64,000 bases of DNA from Peribolospora baueri (lineage: Eukaryota > Basidiomycota > Peribolosporomycetes > Peribolosporales > Peribolosporaceae), in the NCBI GenBank assembly GCA_029717555.1, contig JAMDHS010000017.1:124001-188000 (forward strand), read 5' to 3'. Of the stretch, positions 1 to 10,861 are shown piece after piece (positions within the stretch are counted from its first letter, which is position 1; each line of letters opens with the position of its first letter). A program made the translations under genes and the position numbers. The notes under the pieces were generated by a model. It saw only the letters and a program-made list of their open reading frames with translations. It was not told where the DNA came from and did no database searches.

Positions 1-2453
1 CCGCCTGCCCAGGGAGGCGCTGACTCGGAAGCAGCGCTGCTCGGGCTCGCCGACGCCAAGGAGATGACGGTTGTAGGCGGAGGCGGGACGAGAAGGTCGC
101 CCGCCAGGCGGACGGCGGTGGGCACTCGCTGAAGGCGGATGGACTCGGACAGCTGGCCCGGCGGTCGCGGCATGCCCGATTGGACAAAGAAGGAGGCAGC
201 GCCACCGGAGCTCAACGAGGCTGAGACGCCTTGAGCTTGAGCGAGAGACTGGCTGCGAACGCGTGTACGATAGGGGTGCGGGGTGGGTGCGACGGGAGGT
301 TGGGTGGGCAAGGCATCAGAAACAACCGAGGTCGGCGGCGGAGCTTCGGGCGAGGGTGCTCCGGGAAAGGCGAAGGGCTCAGAAGGGGAACCGGACGGAG
401 TGCTGGCAGTGGACACGGGAACGGCCATCGTGGGATACGAAGACGCCAGAGCCCGGGTGTCGACGCCAACAGCGAGGAGGTCCGAGGGCTTCCTAGTAGT
501 CTTGTTGGTGCGAGCCTGAACGCTGAGCGCCGGCGCGGCGGCAGACGGAGCGAGCGTGCCAGAAGGCTTGGGCTCGCCGCCGGTCTTGCCTTCGCCGGAG
601 ACATGGCGCTTGGCGATGAAATCAGGGCCTAGAGCCTGACGTCCAGAACCGTCGCCGAGAAGCAGTCCGCCCAGCGACCTGGCCCTCCTGTGCTTCCCTC
701 CTCCCTTTCCGCCACCCCCGCCCCGGCCCACGAGCGCGCCGGCCGCTCTGGCGGGCCTGGTTTCTGCCTCATCCTGTACGGTCGCTGAGGCAGTCCGTTC
801 CGTCACCGGCCTCTGTCCCGCGTCCTTCGAGACCGACACCACCTGCGCCGCGCCCTTGGCAGCCGTGGGAGCGGAAGGCGCGGACGCCGCCGCCTCCATG
901 ATAGAAGCGGCGGGTGAAAGGACATGCTTGCTCTTGTGGACATCTGCGGTACCGACGGCCGAGGCAGCGGGTGCGGCGGACGCCGTCGTACCGAGTTCGG
1001 ATCTTGACCGCTGTGTGATGGACGCCTCCTCAACTGCCTTGGTCGCCGCCCGTTTACTGCTTTTCCGACCAAGGGCCGACAGCGAGGTAGCCGTGCCGCC
1101 GGCCATCTTTCGCACCGGCGTCTCTACACGTCCCTCTCCATCACCCGCCGAACCTTCCAAGTCGAGTTCTTCATCGACCTCCTGGGGAAGAGTGGACGTG
1201 TACGCGAGAGGACTGGAGAAGTTGGGCGTGCTGTCGAAGGCGGGCCTCTTCGCCGCCGGTAGCGGCAGACCGCCGGGCACCACGCCCGCCGTCTGCGTCG
1301 GCGGGGAAAAGGTGGGCGCTTGCTGGGATACGGGGGAAAGCGGAGAGGGATGATGGGAAGTCGAAGCGCCGGGCACGGAGACGGGGACGACGGTAGGACG
1401 GGCTTTCGCGAAGGGGTCGACGAACACGGGAGGCGGAATCGGGTCTCCTGCGGCAGCACTAGCGGTTTGAGAAGAGCGAGCTTCGACCTTAGCAGTGCTG
1501 ACGGAAGTGAACGGGTCTTCAAGAGCAGCCTTGGTTACGGGCGGCGAAGGCGAGGGCGCAAGAGTGTGTTTCCTCTCCGCCGCTCCGGCGTCCGACGTCG
1601 CGACGTCGGCGTCGAGGACGAACACGCCTCCGCCCGTGGACAGGCGATGCGGGGCGCTGGCGCCAGAGGAAGGAGTAGAGGCGCGCGGAGACTGGGACCC
1701 CGAGCTGCTCGAGTCGTCATCGCCGGCCCCGGATCTGCGGGCATCGGTCTGCGCGTGGGTAAGGTCGGGCTGTGAGACCGCCCTATGCGCTGCGACGGGC
1801 CGCGGAGACGAAGGCTTGGAGGAAGAAGGCGCGCCCGTCTCCGCTGCCACTGCCCGATGGGAACGCCGGTGTTGAAGGGTCGAAGACGTGCCATGCGAGG
1901 AAGAGGACTTGGGAAGTGCAGATGGGGCGAGACTAGAGACGGAAGGCGGCTGAGGAGCGGCGCGCTCAGAGAAGGGACGCGCGAGGATGGGAGGAAAGGG
2001 ACGATGGGTAAGTGTCCGACCGGGGTCGTCCGCTTTGGCGGAGACGGGAAGTGAAGGGGAGCGAAGTGACATGGGGGAAGGCATGGTGGACCCGTCGTCG
2101 CCATGGCTGGGGAGTGGAAGGCGTGGGTCGGTCGAGAGCGGCTGACGACCGACGTCTCCGTCGCTGTCGTCTTCGTTATCGTCTTCGCCTGTTGTCGTCC
2201 AACGCGCATTGCCCGATCGTCCGTCGTCCGACGTTGTCTCATCCGCATTGGAGGATGATTTCACCCTCTCCGGCCCGGTGGGCCCCGGCAATGATGCCGC
2301 CCCCCACGCCCCAGAGGGGCGCTGAGAGGCGGCGGCGGAGGCCGGCGGAACGGCGAGAAGCTCGTCGTCGTCAATGCGAGCCGAGCGGTGAGACGAAGTC
2401 TGCGGCCGAGACGAGGCGAGTGGCGGAGAAGGGGCCTTGCGGCTCGAGGACAT
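1..2453 (-). CDS. Long disordered Ser/Pro/Ala-rich protein, 3' part missing
   Basis: A single frame stays open from an ATG at 2453 to the left edge, 817 codons without a stop, so the C-terminus lies outside the window. The product begins MSSSRKAPSPPLASSRP and is rich in Ser, Pro, Ala and Thr with acidic patches (for example GEDDNEDDSDGD near residue 85) and a Gly-rich stretch near residue 585. I see no globular domain, membrane segment or catalytic motif. The open length in GC-rich DNA is good evidence of coding, although GC-rich sequence lengthens chance frames. It resembles the unstructured N-terminal region of a fungal regulatory or scaffold protein, whose folded domain could lie beyond the edge. 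Function unknown. Confidence 0.7.
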   Translation of the reverse strand, partial: MSSSRKAPSPPLASSRPQTSSHRSARIDDDELLAVPPASAAASQRPSGAWGAASLPGPTGPERVKSSSNADETTSDDGRSGNARWTTTGEDDNEDDSDGDVGRQPLSTDPRLPLPSHGDDGSTMPSPMSLRSPSLPVSAKADDPGRTLTHRPFPPILARPFSERAAPQPPSVSSLAPSALPKSSSSHGTSSTLQHRRSHRAVAAETGAPSSSKPSSPRPVAAHRAVSQPDLTHAQTDARRSGAGDDDSSSSGSQSPRASTPSSGASAPHRLSTGGGVFVLDADVATSDAGAAERKHTLAPSPSPPVTKAALEDPFTSVSTAKVEARSSQTASAAAGDPIPPPVFVDPFAKARPTVVPVSVPGASTSHHPSPLSPVSQQAPTFSPPTQTAGVVPGGLPLPAAKRPAFDSTPNFSSPLAYTSTLPQEVDEELDLEGSAGDGEGRVETPVRKMAGGTATSLSALGRKSSKRAATKAVEEASITQRSRSELGTTASAAPAASAVGTADVHKSKHVLSPAASIMEAAASAPSAPTAAKGAAQVVSVSKDAGQRPVTERTASATVQDEAETRPARAAGALVGRGGGGGKGGGKHRRARSLGGLLLGDGSGRQALGPDFIAKRHVSGEGKTGGEPKPSGTLAPSAAAPALSVQARTNKTTRKPSDLLAVGVDTRALASSYPTMAVPVSTASTPSGSPSEPFAFPGAPSPEAPPPTSVVSDALPTQPPVAPTPHPYRTRVRSQSLAQAQGVSASLSSGGAASFFVQSGMPRPPGQLSESIRLQRVPTAVRLAGDLLVPPPPTTVISLASASPSSAASESAPPWAG

Positions 2454-2472
2454 GTGTCGGCGGCGGCGGGGC

Positions 2473-2694
2473 CTAGGTGGGAAGGGCGACGGCTGAGTTG
2501 AGCCTGTGCTTCACCTTGACCTTGACCTCCTCCTTTGTCGTTGTAGTCGTTGTAGTCGTCGTATTCTTCTCTTCTTCTTCTTGGTCGTCTTCTTCTTTTT
2601 CTTCTTCTCGTCCTTGCTCTTCTTCCTTTACGTCGTCTTCTTCTTCGTCGTTCTCCTTCTCCTTCTCCTTCTCCTTCTTCTTCTTCTCCTTCAC
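2473..2694 (-). repeat. Purine-rich tract in the 5' leader of the left-edge gene
   Basis: On the minus strand this stretch is almost only A and G (GAA, GAG and AAG triplets) followed by an ACG/ACA run, just upstream of the ATG at 2453. It forms a short open frame of Lys/Glu then poly-Thr ending 20 bases before that ATG. It is more likely a leader or promoter purine tract than a conserved peptide, but it could act as an upstream open reading frame if the transcript begins near 2700. Confidence 0.45.
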
Positions 2695-2699
2695 TGCCT

Positions 2700-4131
2700 G
2701 TCGTCTGGTGATGGATGGGGTTACGTGGGGTCGGCTCGGACGCCCTGGCGATCCTGCGCGGTGGTTATCGACGGCAAGAGTACTGAAAGGAGGCGGGCGT
2801 CCAGGTCAAGCAAAAGCCATGCCTGTGGGATGCTGAAGGGGGAGGCGGAGGGTGGAAGGGAAGGAGGGGAGGCGACGTAGGGATGGAGAGGGAGGACGAC
2901 GACGGGGAGCGGGAGGAGCGAGCGGTGAGACGACGACGGATGGAGGCGAGGCCGAGGCGAGGCTAAGCGGATATGAGCGTTGCCGGAGCGAGGGCGTGAG
3001 TTGAAGCCGATGGCGTCGATCTAATTGTCCTCTAACCGCCACTTCACGCGCCATTTCAATTCCTCCCGCCTTGTTTGTACTCACCGCGGCCGTCCGTCTG
3101 CTGCGGCTACCGTGCTGCGGCGTATGTCCTTAGCTTAGCTTACCGGTATGCATGTATGCGAGTAGTTTACTAGTCGCTGCCCGCCCCGCTCCCGGCTGGC
3201 TGGCCGTCCGTTATTATGCTCTGCAGCACGTCGTCGTCTTGTGACCGCCGCCGGTTTCTCCAGAAGGGTCGACACGCATATATACACAGTAGACAGCAGA
3301 CAGGACGCAGTAGACAGTAGACAGGAGACGGCAGACGGTAGACATAGAAGGTCTCTCTGCTCTCCCCTGTACGTACATCGGCGCTGGCATGAGTCCCGTC
3401 CCGTACGTGGGCGCATCCAGCCAGCCAGTCGATATGGGCCCGTGGCGCCGAACGCGTGCCCAACAGGCTCAACGCTAGGAGACCATGGCCGCCAGTGGGC
3501 GGTGACCTTGGTGCTCGGTGAGCCCGTCCTAGCCTTCTCCCGCGATCCTACGCCGCACGGCCCCCCTTGGGTGACGAACGACGGACGGACGGGACGACGG
3601 CCCACCATCCAGATAGACAGACAGACGAACCTCGGATCCTCGGCGAGTTCAGCAAGGCGGCTGGCTGATCAGGAGTCCGTGCTCGCAAAGGAACGCACGG
3701 TCGCCTTCTTCCTACCTCGTCGTGATGATGATGATGATGATGATGATGATGACGACGGGCTGCCTCGGCTTGACATGGCGCTCGGATCGGAAGACACCCT
3801 CACAAGCTCGTCCGCGCGTCACACCTGCCACGAGGTCACGAACCACGGGCTCCACTTCATATCGTGCGGTCCATGTCGGCCGGCTGTTCGTCACGATTGC
3901 ACGCATCCTTTCATGCCTACCGCTCGTTCCTTCTCACAGAAAACCCCAGTAGCATACAGCACATCGGACGGACACGCCGACGCACGAACGAGCGGCGCGG
4001 ACGGAGACGGCCGCCGGTCAGGCCCATCTTCCACCATTGGCATCGCGCTGCCGACGTGCAACTCCACTCGACCGCCCGTCCCGTCGAGATCGTGCTGAGC
4101 AGGTGGGGAGCCCACGCTCGTCCTACTCTGC
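2700..4131. other. Intergenic region with microsatellites, no gene recognised
   Basis: Open frames here look like low-complexity chance frames with no domain. The stretch holds an imperfect AGACAG-type repeat near 3283-3345 and a GAT run at about 3724-3752. It contains the promoter side of the left-edge gene and the 3' flank of LSM12. I see no tRNA or other RNA gene. Confidence 0.5.
3724..3752 (+). repeat. (GAT)n trinucleotide microsatellite
   Basis: Nine to ten uninterrupted GAT units, followed by GACGAC, between genes. Such runs vary in length between strains. Confidence 0.9.
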
Positions 4132-5318
4132 TCATCTTGCCGCAAGCCTCTTTCGCTCTCCTTCAAGCTGAGGGGGAGGAAGGAAGGACGGGACGAAGAA
4201 AGAAGGGTGCGTTAGCCGGTGTGCGTCGACCTGCACGGGCTAAACCCCCATCCGGCGCTCCTCGGGGCGATCCAGAAACAGGAGCAACACGAAGCGAGCC
4301 ATGATCCATTTCGCGACATGATCAACTCACCACTTTCCGAACCCGCGCCCAACTGTTCGCCTTGCCCTTCGCACCAGGCTGACGTTCCTTAGCCTTGCCG
4401 TCACAGAGCGCGGCGAGGTGGTCGTTGTCCAAGTTGGGCACCTTGACGTTGGACACCTCGTACGGAGGTGCGATGATCACTTCGTCGAGCACTATGATGT
4501 GCTTTTCGTGCCATCGGACAGGCAGCCTGTGGGAATGACAAGCATTCGAAAAAGAAGACGCGGACCCTCGTGCGTGAGCGCGATCTTCACATTCATTCCC
4601 TCGAAATCACCAGGCCTCTACACGAGAGAGAGCGAAAAAAAACCCACGTCTTAGCCAGCGCGTCGTAAACCTCCTGCGCCTCCTCGGTGACGCCGACGCC
4701 GATCCTGGCTATCCGGCTCGCCTCTGCCTTGATCGCCTTCGCTTCCCTCTCCTCCGCGGCCTGGATGGAGACGGGGGCTACGGGGGTCAGGCCTTGTGGC
4801 GCCTGTGCTGCCGCTTCGCTCGACGTCATGGAAGTCGTGTCATTCGTGACGCCCGAAGGAGCAGGGCTAGGCAAGGGCCCTACCACCTCGACCGCCTTGA
4901 TCTCCCGAATCTTGACGATCCTAAATCCCGCCCGCGTTCCCTTCACTGCCCTCGCGCCGCTCCCGCTTCCGTTCCCGTTCCCGGCGCTGTTGGCTTCCGC
5001 ACCGCCGCCGGCGCCTTCGCTGCCGTTCTTGGGAACGGCGCCGGTGGTCTCGAGGGCGACGCAACCAAGGAGAGGATCGAAAGCGAACAGCCTTCCCTCG
5101 ACCTTGCGCGCATCCTGAGCCATCGAGTCGGCGAGCGTGATTCGGAGAGGCACGCCCAGAAGCGAGGAGAGGTCCTGAGGTGCTCCCGTGCCGGCGCCGG
5201 CGACGCCCCCTCCTCCTCTACCCGCGGTCGAGCTCGTGGGTGGCGCGGTGGAGGCTACACGAGAGTAGGCGGGAGCGGAGGCGCCCGTGCTGGGCCGGGA
5301 GGAAGACGTGCTGCTCAT
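4132..5318 (-). CDS. LSM12: LSM12 homologue
   Basis: Three exons, 4132-4167, 4331-4526 and 4648-5318, give 300 residues in a continuous phase. An N-terminal Ser/Gly-rich leader is followed by an LSm-type fold (LSSLLGVPLRITLADSM to FRIVKIREIKAVEVV, residues about 45-145). This is interrupted by a Gly/Asn/Ser-rich insert. The C-terminal anticodon-binding-like domain reads RWHEKHIIVLDEVIIAPPYE and ends VRKVLEGERKRLAAR, a pattern typical of the LSM12 family. The last exon encodes only 11 residues and the stop; it is supported by a GTGAGT donor and a CAG acceptor. LSM12 proteins associate with ribosomes and ataxin-2/Pbp1-type RNA complexes. The gene is divergent from cactin, with 333 bp between the start codons. 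Confidence 0.9.
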
Positions 5319-5651
5319 GGCGAGGGCAAATGGGAGAAGAAAGGAAAGTAAAAAGAAAGAGAAGCAGAAATGCACGCCCAAAACGCCGTTCGTTCCAAGC
5401 CAGCCTGGGTACGGGTATGAGAATGGAAGCTGAGAGAGAAATACAAAAAGGCGACGAGGATAAACAGCCGGGTGGAACACGCTTTACCGTCATTATGCTC
5501 GGCCTTAGGCGGTAGGAGAGCGGAGATAGATCTCGATCACCACCAAACGCCCCGTTGGTCGGTCCGCCGCAAAAGAATCTCGCAACGTTCGTCGACGTTC
5601 GCACCACTGCTGACCGCACTGACACGGCCAGGCCACGGACGAAGACGCACG

Positions 5652-8368
5652 ATGCCTTCCGACTCGCGCCACCGCTCTTACACGCCCGATTCGGATAACG
5701 AGCGGCGGCGACATCATCACCACCGCTCTTCCCGCCACCGCTCTCGTTCTCGAGATCGCCACGAGCGGTCGCGCCACAGCGACAAGGAGAGGCATAGGCG
5801 GGACGACCGCGATGAGAAGGACAGAGACGACCGGGTCAGGGATAAATACTCGGACAGGGACACAGATAGGGATAGGAGGAGCAGCAAGCGACACAATGAC
5901 TCGGCGGACGAGGACAGAGACAGGAGCGACAAGAAGGACAAGAAGTGAGTGATTTTGTCGTTGGTCGATCTCCTACTTTGGACCAACGCTAATGCTCGTC
6001 CCTCTCCACCCACCACAGGCGCCGAGAAACCTCGTCGGAGCGTCGCGCACGCAAGGCTGCGAAGCGAGCTCGGCGCGAGGAAGAAGTGGAAATCGAAGAG
6101 GCGGCCTTGCGCGCACAGGCGGCGGAACTGAGCATGTACAGCTCCACGGACAACCCGTTCAATGACGCGAACCTGAATCAGCAGTTCAAATGGGTCAAGA
6201 AACAGGAGAAGGATAGGAAAGCCGGCCTTTCGGCTGCTGAGGCTGCCCGAAAGGACGCGATCAGGAGGAAAGAGGCCCAGGTGGGTGTGATCGAGGGCGC
6301 CGCGGTGTTTCGTGTCGCGTACCGCGTGTCCATTTCGTTGAGAGAAAGAACCGGAAGGTCTCGCTGACGATACATTCCCCGTTATTGTCATCTCACAGGA
6401 AGAACTGGAACGCCTTCGGCGCAGGCGCGATGAACGTGAAGCGGAGCAAGCGGCCCGAGAAGAAGAGAAAGCCCGACAAGCACGATTGGCCGAGTCGGAG
6501 CACATGGCGGTGTGGGTGGCGAAAGAGGACGAGTTTCGACTCGAGCAGGCGCGTCGAAGGGCACAGATCCGGATCAGGGAGAACCGAGCCAAGCCGATCG
6601 ACCTGCTCGCGCTCAACCTGCGTTGGGCAGATCCTTGGTCAGAACGCGATGAAAATAAGAAGGACGAGGAGGAGGACGAGGAGGCTGGATTGGAGATCGA
6701 TTTGGATGAGCCGTACGCGATCTTTGATGTGAGTCTGAGGTGATCTTCGATTCTTTTTTCTAACCTCCGAACTGATATTCCTTTCGTTTCGACAACAACG
6801 ACTACAGAACCTTACCCTTCACGAGATGGAAGAGCTCTTCGAGGACATTCAGATGTACCTCGAGCTGGAGAAGAACGACAAAAACCTCGACTTTTGGCGT
6901 GCCATGATCATCGTCGCCAAGGACCGTCTCGAAGCTGCCTGGGACGCAGCGCGGGGTAAGGGGGAGAGCGAAGTGCAGAGAGAAATCTCCGCTCTGCTCG
7001 AGCCGAAAGGCTACGAGCAGTTGGAGCTGCTTCAGGGTCAGGTCAAGGCGAAACTCGAGAGCGGCGAGCCGATCGATGTGGAGTACTGGGAAAGCCTTTT
7101 GAAAAACATCCTGGTGTTCAAGGCCAAGGTGAGCCTTTGCTCTTTTGAAGCAGTGCTGCTCAGGATGGGATCTTGTTCCCGCATCATGCGGTGCTGCTGA
7201 CACGAATGGCCCTTTGTCCTGCTTCAGGTGCGACTACGCCAGCTCCACGAGGTGGTGCTTTCGAACCGGCTGGAGTACCTTCGCAAGCGCCAGCGGGACG
7301 AGGCGCTCAAGATGCAAGACGAGCTGGCGTACGCGATCGACGTGGGCGCCGAGGATGCTGCTGTCGGCGGAATGGAAGGCGAGGATGGTGAAGAAATCGG
7401 GCTAGAGGCCGGCGAGGGAGGCGAGGTGCTGGGGAGGGCGGAGGAGGAAGAGGCCGAGGCGTTCGAACGAGAGATGAGCCCGGAGCCGATCCCGGCGAGC
7501 CAGCTCACGTACGAGGAAAGGGGTCTGGAGACGGTGGACACGGACACGGACAGGTCGCGTCTGCTCTCCTCCCGCCGCGCCGTCATTTCCTCTACCTTCA
7601 TCCCCAAGCCTCGTCCGGCGCCCACCGGAGGCGAGGAAGCGCTGGACGCGGAAGAGCAGCTGTACCGCGCCGAGGCGAGCAAGGCTTTGGATCTCGAGGA
7701 GGAGACTTTCAACAAGGACGAGGAGATTCAGAAGCAGACGTATATGTGGGAGGACAAGTTCAGGCCAAGGAAGCCGAGATACTTCAACCGGGTGCACACT
7801 GGATTCGAGTGGAACAAGTGAGTCGCGCCATCCGTCCTTGCTCGTTCGTTCGTCCCGGCTACGGTCACGTGCGGGAAGAATGACCGTTCGTTTGGCCCCC
7901 GTCGCAGGTACAACCAAACGCACTACGACACCGACAACCCGCCACCGAAGGTGGTCCAAGGCTACAAGTTCAACATCTTCTACCCTGATCTCATCGACAA
8001 GACAAAAGCGCCGACGTACAAGATCGTCAAGGAGAAGGGCAACGACGACACCGTCTTGCTCGTCTTCAAGGCCGGGCCGCCGTACGAGGATTTGGCGTTT
8101 AGGATCGTGAATAGGGAGTGGGAGTATTCACACAAGCGGTGAGTTGGGGAGCTTGTTGGTTTCGTTCTTGCATGTTCGTCGGCTCGGTTCTGGGTGCATG
8201 ATGCTGACGTTCCTTTCCATCCCTCTTCCCGTCCTTCTGCCCTCCCTTGTGCGCCTGCTGCCCCCATCGTTCCCCTGTCTTGTTGTCCACAGCGGCTTCC
8301 GAAGCTCTTTCGACAGAGGCATTCTACAGCTCTACTTCCACTTCAAGCGTCTTCGTTATCGGAAGTGA
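5652..8368 (+). CDS. Cactin homologue
   Basis: Seven exons (5652-5944, 6019-6280, 6399-6728, 6808-7128, 7228-7817, 7908-8138, 8293-8368) give 700 residues. The N-terminus is an Arg/Ser/Asp-rich RS-like domain (residues 1-100). It is followed by the charged helical cactin middle domain (NLTLHEMEELFEDIQMYLEL) and the highly conserved C-terminal domain, seen as RYFNRVHTGFEWNKYNQTHY and ending QLYFHFKRLRYRK. Cactins are nuclear proteins that join spliceosomal C complexes and promote correct splicing. All introns have GT-AG ends with GTGAGT-like donors. Cactin and the divergent LSM12 are both RNA-linked, but shared control of the pair is only inference. Confidence 0.96.
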
Positions 8369-9248
8369 AGGCGGTCGCCGCAGTCTTTTGCGCCGCTCCT
8401 GTTGCGTTCTGTATGTATCGAGCTGCGGATCGTCGATGATGGCAGGGAAACTTGCCTGCTCGAGGAACATGATTATTCGTTGCTGCGACATTCTTTCGGG
8501 GGGAAGAGTGGGGGAGGAACCGGAGGGGAGGTTATGGACGGGACGACGGTGGGACGTGCAACAATAAGGGCGGACAAGGAGGAGTGGGATGAGGAAGAAG
8601 AGCGTTGTGCGACCAGGTGAAAAAGTCGCGAGCGGAGGCTTGGACGGTCGCGTGACTGTGTGTCGAGGGAGCGCCATTGCTACGGCCGTGAAATAGATAG
8701 GCCACGAAGAGGAGGGGACAGCGCAGCTAGTCACTCATGATCAGATGCAAAGCGTGACGAAGAGGTGGTGGCCGGACAGCGCTCTCGCTTTCTCCTGAAC
8801 ACGGCCCGACGACGATGATGGTTTGTCTTGTCTCGCTAGACGAGAAGAAAGGGACGTCCGACCGCCTTTGGATTCCGCCACGGCGCACGGACCATTGTTC
8901 GACTCCGGCCAGGCTCGACAACGGCGAGGCTCCAAAGTCAAAGCCAGGTCTCGCCATCGATGAGGGCGAGGGTGATGGCGAGAACGATGACGAGCATGGC
9001 GGACTGGGAGGAAGGAAACGAGGACAGCGTGTTGTGAAAAACAGTGTAGGCTCGCGGTGGCGTGGACGACGACGTCAACAAAAAGGGAAGAAAGGGGATT
9101 GGAGGTGAAGAACACGACGACGACGACGACGACGATAACTACAACAACGATAACATGTCTCGGACCAGTCGTCTGGTTCCCTACTATATCTCTCCCTCCC
9201 TGCCCCCCGCCTCGCCCTCTTCGTCCTTTGCAAGCCCCCGTCAGCAAG
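8369..9248. other. Intergenic region, no gene recognised
   Basis: This is the 3' flank of cactin and the leader of the next plus-strand gene. Open frames on both strands are low-complexity. A CGA/GAC run lies at about 9115-9136. No RNA gene or conserved domain is visible. Confidence 0.4.
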
Positions 9249-10861
9249 ATGCGCACCCACCACCAATCGCCCTCCTCCACTGACCTCGTCTCTCCCGACC
9301 TCCGCACCAGCTCCCCCGTACTCACCCTCGACCGTCCTCGGTCGGCCACCGCCACCTCCTTCCCCTCGCGCTACCCCCCGCACAAGTGGGACTACGACCC
9401 GACTCGCCGGAGCGCCGAAGCGTCGTCCACCGCCAACAAGCGCCCCCACTTCCTCACCGCCCCTTCGCCCACGTCCATCTGGAGAGCCTCTCCCACGACC
9501 CCGCGCCCCATCACCACGTTCACCAGCGTCAACCTCTCCCGGCTGTGCGTGACGGGCGACATGGTCGTCGGCGAGCCTGTTGGACACAACTGCTTCGAAC
9601 GCGCTTGTCAGCACGCGTTGATCAAGAGGCCGCCTTTGGAGGTTCGGAGGCGGGCAAAGGAAGAGGCGGACGAGGGGGAATCCTGCGCAGTCGTAGATCA
9701 TGGCAGCGAACTTGCGCACCCTCTCGCGCATCCGCACCACCCCTACGAACACATAGACGATCCAGGCGAGCAAGACGAAGACGACCAAGCCCACGCCCTC
9801 CCTTGGCCGGCCAGCACGCTCTCTATCGCCAGCGCATCTTCCTCTTCTTCCTCCACCGTCACCGTCACTTGGACAGGCACCAGCTCCAACGTCAAGCTTC
9901 GCTTCGCTTCCCCCAGTGGCGCCTGGAGGTGGTTCCAGTTTCTGCAAAAGTGGATTGCAGGTGAGCCGAGGGTCTGTCCGCGTTAGATCCCTTTCTCCTT
10001 CACACTCTCCCATTCATCTGGTCTCTCATTTAACGATGGTCGCTTTTTTTCCTGCTCCTCCCCCTTTCCTTCCAAATGGATCCCTCGCAGCCCCAGATGA
10101 TGAACCACTGGAAGACGCCTCGTTCGCGCTCGGTATCCGACGCACCGAGTTCGTGCAAGCAAGTGTGGAGAGCCTCTGTTGGTGCAAGGTCGATGGCGAT
10201 AAGGCCGTTTATCTCGCCCCAAGGAGAAGGGACGAGGCGGTAAGCGTCAAACCTGGGCCCGCACCCGAGTCCGTCGTCGTCGAATGCAATGGAGATACCA
10301 GACTGACGTCCATTCCTCCTGTTCCCGGGACCTCTTCGTCCTGTTTGCCAACGTCCAAAGCAGCAGCTTCCACCCATCGGCCGACCATCTTCGCCGACGG
10401 TGTGGCACCGCCCGTTTCAAGACCGATGCCGAGACGGTGCGATTGCGAAAATCGAGGCCCGGGGCGATGACAACTCCACCACCGAGGTCGCCTACCTCTG
10501 TCCTTGCCTCCCGTTCTCCCTCTTGCCGCTTCCGCCCGGCGAAGGCGATGGACAAGGGCGCGGCGGCGCCTGGAGCCCGCAAGGCGCCGTCTTCTCCACC
10601 TCTGCCGCGTCCGAGGGAAAGGCCGAGAGAAGACTGGAGAGAGACGATTTCGAGCTTGCTGGCGTGTCTGTCAAGTTGCATCAGCTTGCCACTCGCTCAG
10701 ATGGGGACGGCCAGGGGCAGGGGCAAGGGCGGGGGCAGGGGCAGGGGAGAAGGAGGGCGCTCATTAGCCATGCCCGGCTGAGGTTCACCTTTGAAGACGA
10801 GGCGGAAGCGGAGGGGTGGCTCTGCGCCGTTCTAGCCGAGATTCGGGACGCTTGGAGGTGA
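9249..10861 (+). CDS. Unknown protein, possibly with PH-like domains
   Basis: The model joins 9249-9960, 10091-10239, 10302-10436 and 10487-10861 (about 456 residues). The first junction (GTGAGC donor, GCAG acceptor) is convincing. The next two introns, 62 and 50 nt, were chosen to keep the protein-like frames DLFVLFANVQSSSF and ISHARLRFTFEDEAEAEGWL together and are less certain. The first third is Ser/Pro/Thr-rich. Two segments, LRFASPSGAWRWFQFLQKWI and the terminal EAEGWLCAVLAEIRDAW, look like the last strand and Trp-bearing helix of pleckstrin-homology folds; this is inference. A Gly/Gln-rich linker near 10700-10755 comes from a CAGGGG repeat. The frame closes with TGA at 10859-10861, although TGGAG|GTGAGT there could also be a donor to another exon. 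Confidence 0.5.

Noticed and set aside
3241-4098. 285-codon open frame on the plus strand with a poly-Asp run
   Set aside because: Composition follows repeats (AGACAG, GAT) and no domain or splice logic is visible; it overlaps the LSM12 last exon region on the other strand.
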